Shown here: one piece after another, positions 59,598 through 64,000 of the stretch
Numbering within the stretch: the first letter of the stretch is position 1
Layout: every line of letters begins with the position of its first letter
From: CANLBN01 sp050633525
GTDB taxonomy: Bacteria; Pseudomonadota; Gammaproteobacteria; Pseudomonadales; Cellvibrionaceae
DNA length: 64,000 nt
Direction of reading: 5' to 3'
Assembly: GCA_050633525.1 (NCBI GenBank)
Contig: JBOEGR010000018.1
Span: forward strand, 1-64,000
Translations under genes and position numbers: made by a program
The notes under the pieces: model-generated
What the model was told of the DNA's origin: nothing
Database searches by the model: none
The model's input: the letters and a program-made list of their open reading frames with translations, nothing else

Positions 59598-59786
59598 TTA
59601 CGGCTGCTTGCTTTCCGTATCATGGCTGTTCTGTGTGCGCTCATGGCTGTCTTCATCGGCAAAAGGTAAGTTAGCCGCTTCGTTAAAGCGCTCTTTGCGA
59701 CGAGGAGCAAAAGCCCACCAACACACACCAATAAAAGCAATAAACACTAAAACCGTTGAAAGGCTATGTAAGTCACTAGTATCCAT
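59598..59786 (-). CDS. ccoQ: cbb3 oxidase subunit CcoQ
   Basis: This 62-residue single-span membrane protein has a hydrophobic segment (about 11-27) followed by FAPRRKERFNEAANLPF, the FixQ/CcoQ signature. It stabilises the cbb3 complex. It lies 7 bases behind ccoO and 75 bases before ccoP. Confidence 0.9.
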   Translation of the reverse strand: MDTSDLHSLSTVLVFIAFIGVCWWAFAPRRKERFNEAANLPFADEDSHERTQNSHDTESKQP

Positions 59787-59793
59787 TTGGAAA

Positions 59794-60411
59794 TTACCGT
59801 CGTTGTTGCAAAATAGGTAAGGTACCTAACTGCTGTAAATACACGACCAAAGCATCTATTTCAGTCACGCCTTTCACAGCCTCTTCGGCACCGGCAATAT
59901 CTTCATCAGTATAAGGAACACCCACTTTACGCAAAGCGCGCATCTTATTCGCGGTGTGCTTACCATCGAGCGTATTGTCAAACAGCCAAGGAAAAGACGG
60001 CATATTTGATTCTGGCACTACGTTACGTGGGTTATACAAATGAGCCTTATGCCATGTATCACTGTAGCGTCCGCCTACCCGAGCTAAATCAGGCCCTGTT
60101 CGCTTGGAACCCCAAAGGAAGGGATGCTCATACACCGATTCACCGGCAACCGAGTAATGCCCATAACGCTCCACTTCGGCACGCAAGGGTCTCACCATTT
60201 GAGTATGGCACACGGTACAACCTTCACGAATGTAAATATCTCGACCTTCCAAGGCAACCGCACCAAAAGGTTTTAAACCCTCGATAGGCGTGGTGGTTTC
60301 TTTAATGAAAAATTGCGGAACAATTTGTACTAGGCCACCAAAACTAATAGCCACAATCACTAAGACCACCATCAGGCCAATATTTTTTTCAACTATGTCA
60401 TGATTCTTCAC
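59794..60411 (-). CDS. ccoO: cbb3 oxidase subunit II (CcoO)
   Basis: This 205-residue monohaem cytochrome begins at GTG with an ideal AAGGAG 9-11 bases upstream. A membrane anchor lies at about 13-31. The haem site is CTVCH (65-69), followed by TQMVRPL. The Met haem ligand is probably in ESNMPSFPWLF. It is 12 bases behind ccoN. Confidence 0.95.
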   Translation of the reverse strand: MKNHDIVEKNIGLMVVLVIVAISFGGLVQIVPQFFIKETTTPIEGLKPFGAVALEGRDIYIREGCTVCHTQMVRPLRAEVERYGHYSVAGESVYEHPFLWGSKRTGPDLARVGGRYSDTWHKAHLYNPRNVVPESNMPSFPWLFDNTLDGKHTANKMRALRKVGVPYTDEDIAGAEEAVKGVTEIDALVVYLQQLGTLPILQQRR

Positions 60412-60423
60412 GTTGGTATCTCC

Positions 60424-61890
60424 TTAAGCGACTTGCGTGCGGCCAGTAGTTAATTCTGAAGGCTCATCACCAGTATCACGAATCGTACGGTAGACGTTGT
60501 AAAGCATAATCAACATGCCCAAAAAGAATAAACCACCACCAATCGCACGTACTAAGTAACCACCGTAACTGGCTTCTACTGAATCTATAAAGCTGTAAGT
60601 GAGGGAACCATCTTGGTTGAAGGCTCGACGCATTAAACCTTGCGTAATACCATTCACCCACATCGCAGCGATATATAAAACGGTACCGGCTGTTGCCAAC
60701 CAAAAATGCGTGTTAATCAAATTAACACTCCACATTTGGGTGCGCTTGTACAGCACAGGAATCAAATGATAAATAGCGCCAATGGAGATCATTGCCACCC
60801 AACCTAATGCACCAGAATGCACGTGACCAATGGTCCAATCCGTATTGTGCGATAGCGCATTCACTGTCTTAATCGCCATCATCGGGCCTTCAAAAGTAGA
60901 CATACCATAGAAGGACAAAGAAACCACTAAGAAGCGTAAGGTGGGATCGGTACGCAATTTATGCCAAGCACCGGATAAAGTCATAATGCCGTTAATCATA
61001 CCCCCCCAACTAGGTGCTAGTAGAATCAGGGACATCACCATCCCTAAACTTTGCGCCCAATCTGGAAGTGCTGAATAGTGTAGATGATGTGAGCCAGCCC
61101 AAATATAGAGAGAAATCAAAGCCCAAAAATGAACAATGGATAGCTGGTACGAATAAACCGGACGACCTGATTGCTTTGGCACAAAGTAATACATCATGCC
61201 CAAGAAACCAGCTGTCAAAAAGAAGCCAACGGCGTTATGCCCATACCACCATTGAACCATGGCATCTGCAGCACCTGCATAAGCAGAATAAGATTTGGTA
61301 AGAGACACTGGAATAGCGGCACTATTCACAATATGCAAAATACCCACTGTGACAATAAAGGCGCCATAGAACCAATTAGCCACATAGATATGCGAGGTTT
61401 TACGTTTAACAATAGTGCCAAAAAATACAATACCGTAAGACACCCATACTATCGCCAATAAGATATCGATAGGCCACTCTAGCTCTGCATACTCTTTAGA
61501 GGTTGTTAAACCCATTGGCAAGGTAATGGCTGCTAAAACAATAACAGCTTGCCACCCCCAGAAGGTAAAAGGCACTAACCAACCACCAAATAGTTTAGTC
61601 TGGCAGGTTCTCTGAACAACGTAGTAAGAGGTCGCAAATAAGGCACAACCACCAAAAGCAAAAATAACTGCATTGGTATGTAGAGGGCGTAAGCGTCCAA
61701 AATGGGTGTATGGTTGAAAAATGTCATTAAGTCCTGGCCATACCAGTTGAGATGCAATTAATACACCTATGCCCATTCCCACAATGCCCCAAATGACGGT
61801 CATTACAGAGAATTGACGAACTACATGGTAGTTATAAACAGGATCTTGGTCGATGTCTTGTCGATCAGTAGTGGTCGAATGACTACTCAT
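60424..61890 (-). CDS. ccoN: cbb3 oxidase catalytic subunit I (CcoN)
   Basis: This 488-residue protein has about 12 membrane segments and the haem-copper oxidase motifs, including THFGRLRPLHTNAVIFAFGG (His ligand), WWYGHNAVGFFLTAGFLG (about 212-229, Cu-binding His and cross-linked Tyr region), and HVHSGALGWVAM. It reduces oxygen to water and pumps protons at low oxygen. It heads the ccoNOQP operon; a perfect Anr/FNR box lies about 185 bases upstream. Confidence 0.96.
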   Translation of the reverse strand: MSSHSTTTDRQDIDQDPVYNYHVVRQFSVMTVIWGIVGMGIGVLIASQLVWPGLNDIFQPYTHFGRLRPLHTNAVIFAFGGCALFATSYYVVQRTCQTKLFGGWLVPFTFWGWQAVIVLAAITLPMGLTTSKEYAELEWPIDILLAIVWVSYGIVFFGTIVKRKTSHIYVANWFYGAFIVTVGILHIVNSAAIPVSLTKSYSAYAGAADAMVQWWYGHNAVGFFLTAGFLGMMYYFVPKQSGRPVYSYQLSIVHFWALISLYIWAGSHHLHYSALPDWAQSLGMVMSLILLAPSWGGMINGIMTLSGAWHKLRTDPTLRFLVVSLSFYGMSTFEGPMMAIKTVNALSHNTDWTIGHVHSGALGWVAMISIGAIYHLIPVLYKRTQMWSVNLINTHFWLATAGTVLYIAAMWVNGITQGLMRRAFNQDGSLTYSFIDSVEASYGGYLVRAIGGGLFFLGMLIMLYNVYRTIRDTGDEPSELTTGRTQVA

Positions 61891-61913
61891 AAAAACGTTC
61901 CCAGATTGTGTTG

Positions 61914-61941
61914 TTGGTACTTAAAAATTGGTACTTAAAAA
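61914..61941. repeat. Perfect 14-bp tandem duplication before ccoN
   Basis: TTGGTACTTAAAAA occurs twice in direct succession (61914-61927 and 61928-61941), 24 bases upstream of the ccoN start in the leader of the oxidase operon. Confidence 0.75.
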
Positions 61942-62039
61942 ATGCGAAGCCACTGTTTCAATAGCAGCTACTGTGTCGCTTTGATCAGCTAAGGCTATTA
62001 ACTTGTCATAAGCACAGACTAGCTATAGTTTTAAGCAAA

Positions 62040-62088
62040 AACCGCAACCATAAACTATTTGCAATGGCAGCATTTTGATTAAAATCAA
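62040..62088 (-). promoter_or_regulatory. Anr/FNR-controlled promoter of ccoNOQP
   Basis: TTGATTAAAATCAA (62075-62088) is a perfect match to the FNR/Anr consensus TTGAT-N4-ATCAA. Read leftward, a -10-like TATGGT lies 22 bases downstream, placing the box at -41.5 of a start near 62040. That is the normal layout for activation at low oxygen, as is usual for cbb3 operons. No fnr/anr gene is in the window. Confidence 0.88.
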
Positions 62089-62452
62089 ATATTATTAGAG
62101 TCAGTTTACACCTTGGCTCTTGAGCTATACTTCATCAAAACAAAAGTAAAACCAAAGTAAACACTAGGCTAAGTGTAGATCACTCTAATAATTTTGCGCA
62201 ATTTCTTCAAAAATGAACAAAAATCACACAACACCCTAAGTGCAATGAGCATCAATAAAGGACATGCTAATCACTAATGCATTACAGGTATTCAGAGTAT
62301 TAAACCGTGTTTGATAAAGCGTTAAAAAATCAAACTCGGATTGAATGTGGGCTCAATTTAAGCGCTTGTGTAGCATATGACTTGGGTTCGATAAGTCTAG
62401 ATTTACAAACTTATGACCACAGCATCATGCCTTATACGACGCTGGCTTGGGT

Positions 62453-63697
62453 TTACAATAAACTCCGTCCCTTATTGGCTGCAATTCGCATTCTCAGAGC
62501 ATTCAGTTTAATAAAGCCTTCAGCATCTTGCTGATTGTAAGCACCGGCATCATCCTCAAATGTAGCAATGCTTTCATCAAACAAACTGTCTTCAGAGCGT
62601 CGTCCAACCGCGGTGACAGAACCTTTGTAAAGTTTTACGCGAACATCACCATTGACGGTTTGCTGAGATTCATCGATAGCAGTTTGCAAAATCTTACGCT
62701 CGGGGCTCCACCAGTATCCGTTGTAAATTAACTTCGCATACTTAGGCATTAATTCATCTTTCAGGTGGGCGACCTCACGATCCAAAGTCAGAGACTCTAT
62801 TGCACGGTGAGCTTTTAGCATAATAGTGCCGCCAGGTGTTTCATAACATCCTCGCGATTTCATGCCGACATAACGATTCTCAACGATATCTAAACGACCA
62901 ACGCCATTTTCACCACCCACCTTATTGAGGTATTCCAACACAGTTGCAGGTGACATGGCCTTACCATCAATCGCCACAATATCGCCTTGCTTATAAGTGA
63001 GTTCTAAGTAAGTTGGCTCATCAGGTGCAGACTCTGGAGAGACGCTCCAACGCCACATATCATCTTCCGCTTCGGCCCAAGGATCTTCTAATATACCGCC
63101 TTCGTATGAGATATGGAGTAAGTTCGCATCCATAGAATACGGCGACTTTTTCTTGCTGCTCGAGTAATCAACTGAAATATTGTGCTTTTCACAATAGGCC
63201 ATCAAGCTCTCGCGAGAACTCAAGTCCCACTCACGCCAAGGTGCTATCACTTCAACGCCTGGCTTTAATGCATAGGCGCCCAATTCAAAACGCACTTGAT
63301 CATTACCTTTACCAGTAGCACCGTGTGAAATCGCATCAGCACCCGTTTCGTTAGCAATCTCAATCATGCGTTTGGCGATAAGAGGCCTAGCAATTGAAGT
63401 TCCTAATAAATATTCGCCTTCGTAAATAGTGTTCGCACGAAACATAGGAAAAACATAATCACGAACAAATTCCTCTCGTAGATCATCAATATAAATTTCT
63501 TTTACACCTAAAGCCTCTGCTTTAGCACGTGCAGGCTCCACTTCTTCGCCTTGACCTAAATCAGCAGTAAAAGTCACCACTTCACAATCATAGGTTTCTT
63601 GGAGCCACTTAACGATGACAGAGGTATCTAAGCCACCAGAATAGGCTAAGACGACTTTATTAACAGATGATTTTGAAGATGATTGGCTTGACGACAT
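62453..63697 (-). CDS. argG: Argininosuccinate synthase
   Basis: This 414-residue enzyme matches ArgG, starting VVLAYSGGLDTSVIVKWLQ, with the PP-loop SGGLDTS (about 19-25), then SHGATGKGNDQVRFE and YSMDANLLHISYEGG. It joins citrulline and aspartate using ATP, in arginine synthesis. The length is standard. It is a single gene here, facing away from the partial gene at the right edge. Confidence 0.96.
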   Translation of the reverse strand: MSSSQSSSKSSVNKVVLAYSGGLDTSVIVKWLQETYDCEVVTFTADLGQGEEVEPARAKAEALGVKEIYIDDLREEFVRDYVFPMFRANTIYEGEYLLGTSIARPLIAKRMIEIANETGADAISHGATGKGNDQVRFELGAYALKPGVEVIAPWREWDLSSRESLMAYCEKHNISVDYSSSKKKSPYSMDANLLHISYEGGILEDPWAEAEDDMWRWSVSPESAPDEPTYLELTYKQGDIVAIDGKAMSPATVLEYLNKVGGENGVGRLDIVENRYVGMKSRGCYETPGGTIMLKAHRAIESLTLDREVAHLKDELMPKYAKLIYNGYWWSPERKILQTAIDESQQTVNGDVRVKLYKGSVTAVGRRSEDSLFDESIATFEDDAGAYNQQDAEGFIKLNALRMRIAANKGRSLL

Positions 63698-63934
63698 GCT
63701 AGAGAACTCCCAGGGCCGAATAAAGAAGGTGCCGATTGCAACGGGCGCGAATTGTAACGATTTTAATACTAAATGAACAGACTAGCTGCTAATTAAATAG
63801 CGGGAAAGACCAATTATTAAGCAAGTCGATAAAACTTTTCAAAACACTCAGGGTCAGATTTTTAGATATCGCAATTACCGTATAAGAATTGCCCACATTT
63901 TACCCAGCAATAAACGACTAAAAGACAAACATAG

Positions 63935-64000
63935 ATGAACGATAACTCAAGTATAGATACCAACAAAACACCAGTAGATAACGACAAATCGACCAACGAA
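63935..64000 (+). CDS. Start of an unidentified gene, cut by the window end
   Basis: An ATG at 63935 opens a frame that runs without stop to the window edge (22 codons). The visible residues are polar and disordered (MNDNSSIDTNKTPVDNDKST...). There are too few to identify the protein. The gene is divergent from argG, with a 237-base gap that must carry both promoters. Confidence 0.5.
   Translation, partial: MNDNSSIDTNKTPVDNDKSTNE

Larger units (their letters stand above)
61891..62452. other. Control region upstream of ccoN
   Basis: This 562-base gap between ccoN and the argG stop holds a 14-bp duplication, the Anr/FNR box and A+T-rich sequence. A rightward open frame at 62307-62534 overlaps the end of argG and has no coding look, so I do not count it as a gene. 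An imperfect inverted repeat near 62305-62341 may act in argG termination. Confidence 0.55.

Noticed and set aside
62307..62534. Rightward open frame of 75 codons
   Set aside because: It overlaps the 3' end of argG on the other strand and has no ribosome site or recognisable sequence.

Overview
The window reads as chromosome from a free-living, probably marine, Gram-negative gammaproteobacterium of moderate G+C content. I infer this from a complete cbb3 oxidase cluster with an Anr/FNR box, fabV, queF, bamC, an LpxL-type acyltransferase, miaE, a PA2817-family protein, YbiT, and a TRAP transporter with a DctB/DctD pair. Cellvibrionales-like or Pseudomonas-related lineages fit best, but the sequence alone does not give a genus. 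No tRNA, rRNA, CRISPR array, IS element, integrase or transposase was found.

Bases 1-6640 are an A+T-rich accessory region. It opens with a terminator and a 40-residue secreted YHYH-type peptide gene. A tight five-gene operon follows (473-4097): a membrane-anchored protein, a ThsB/DUF1863-type TIR-like protein, an Nmad2-type nucleotide-modification-associated protein, a MazG-MazG_C fusion and a uracil-DNA-glycosylase-superfamily protein. A perfect 16-bp direct repeat (291-306 and 4110-4125) frames exactly this operon, so it looks like a transferable cassette inserted at the 3' end of the YHYH gene. This is the best candidate for an undescribed system, most likely anti-phage and acting on modified DNA or nucleotides. 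After it comes an orphan Hcp (type VI tube protein) with small unknown, membrane and LprI-like genes.

Bases 6650-30540 carry mostly core or scattered genes: an AraC regulator, VOC and YHS proteins, an orphan T4 gp19-like tube protein (8389-8889), an HD-GYP phosphodiesterase, exonuclease III, YbiT, a secreted haem peroxidase, an M91-like secreted peptidase, an NYN protein, a JmjC-like cupin, an RhlE-type helicase, a zinc protease/7TM/ATP-grasp operon with an AEC transporter, a nitroreductase, an adenylate cyclase, queF and a YadG/YadH exporter.

Bases 30685-45087 hold a 2-hydroxyacid dehydrogenase lacking its catalytic arginine, a rhomboid protease, rsmJ, a PilZ protein, purC, a YycJ-like hydrolase, bamC, dapA, an LpxL-like acyltransferase, an aldo/keto reductase, fabV, miaE, a GT-A-like protein and a Cache-HAMP/DUF4388-like pair. 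Bases 45224-52725 are a TRAP transporter (dctM, dctQ, dctP) divergent from dctB-dctD, with a clear sigma-54 promoter for dctP.

Bases 52730-61890 form the complete cbb3 locus ccoNOQP-ccoGHIS plus a TauE/SafE-type membrane protein, read leftward with a perfect Anr/FNR box upstream. The window ends with argG and the start of an unidentified gene.

A recurring oddity is short tandem repeats of 14 or 19 bp, each of different sequence, in intergenic regions (16995, 25016, 30529, 33736, 58415, 61914), plus a coding repeat in bamC.
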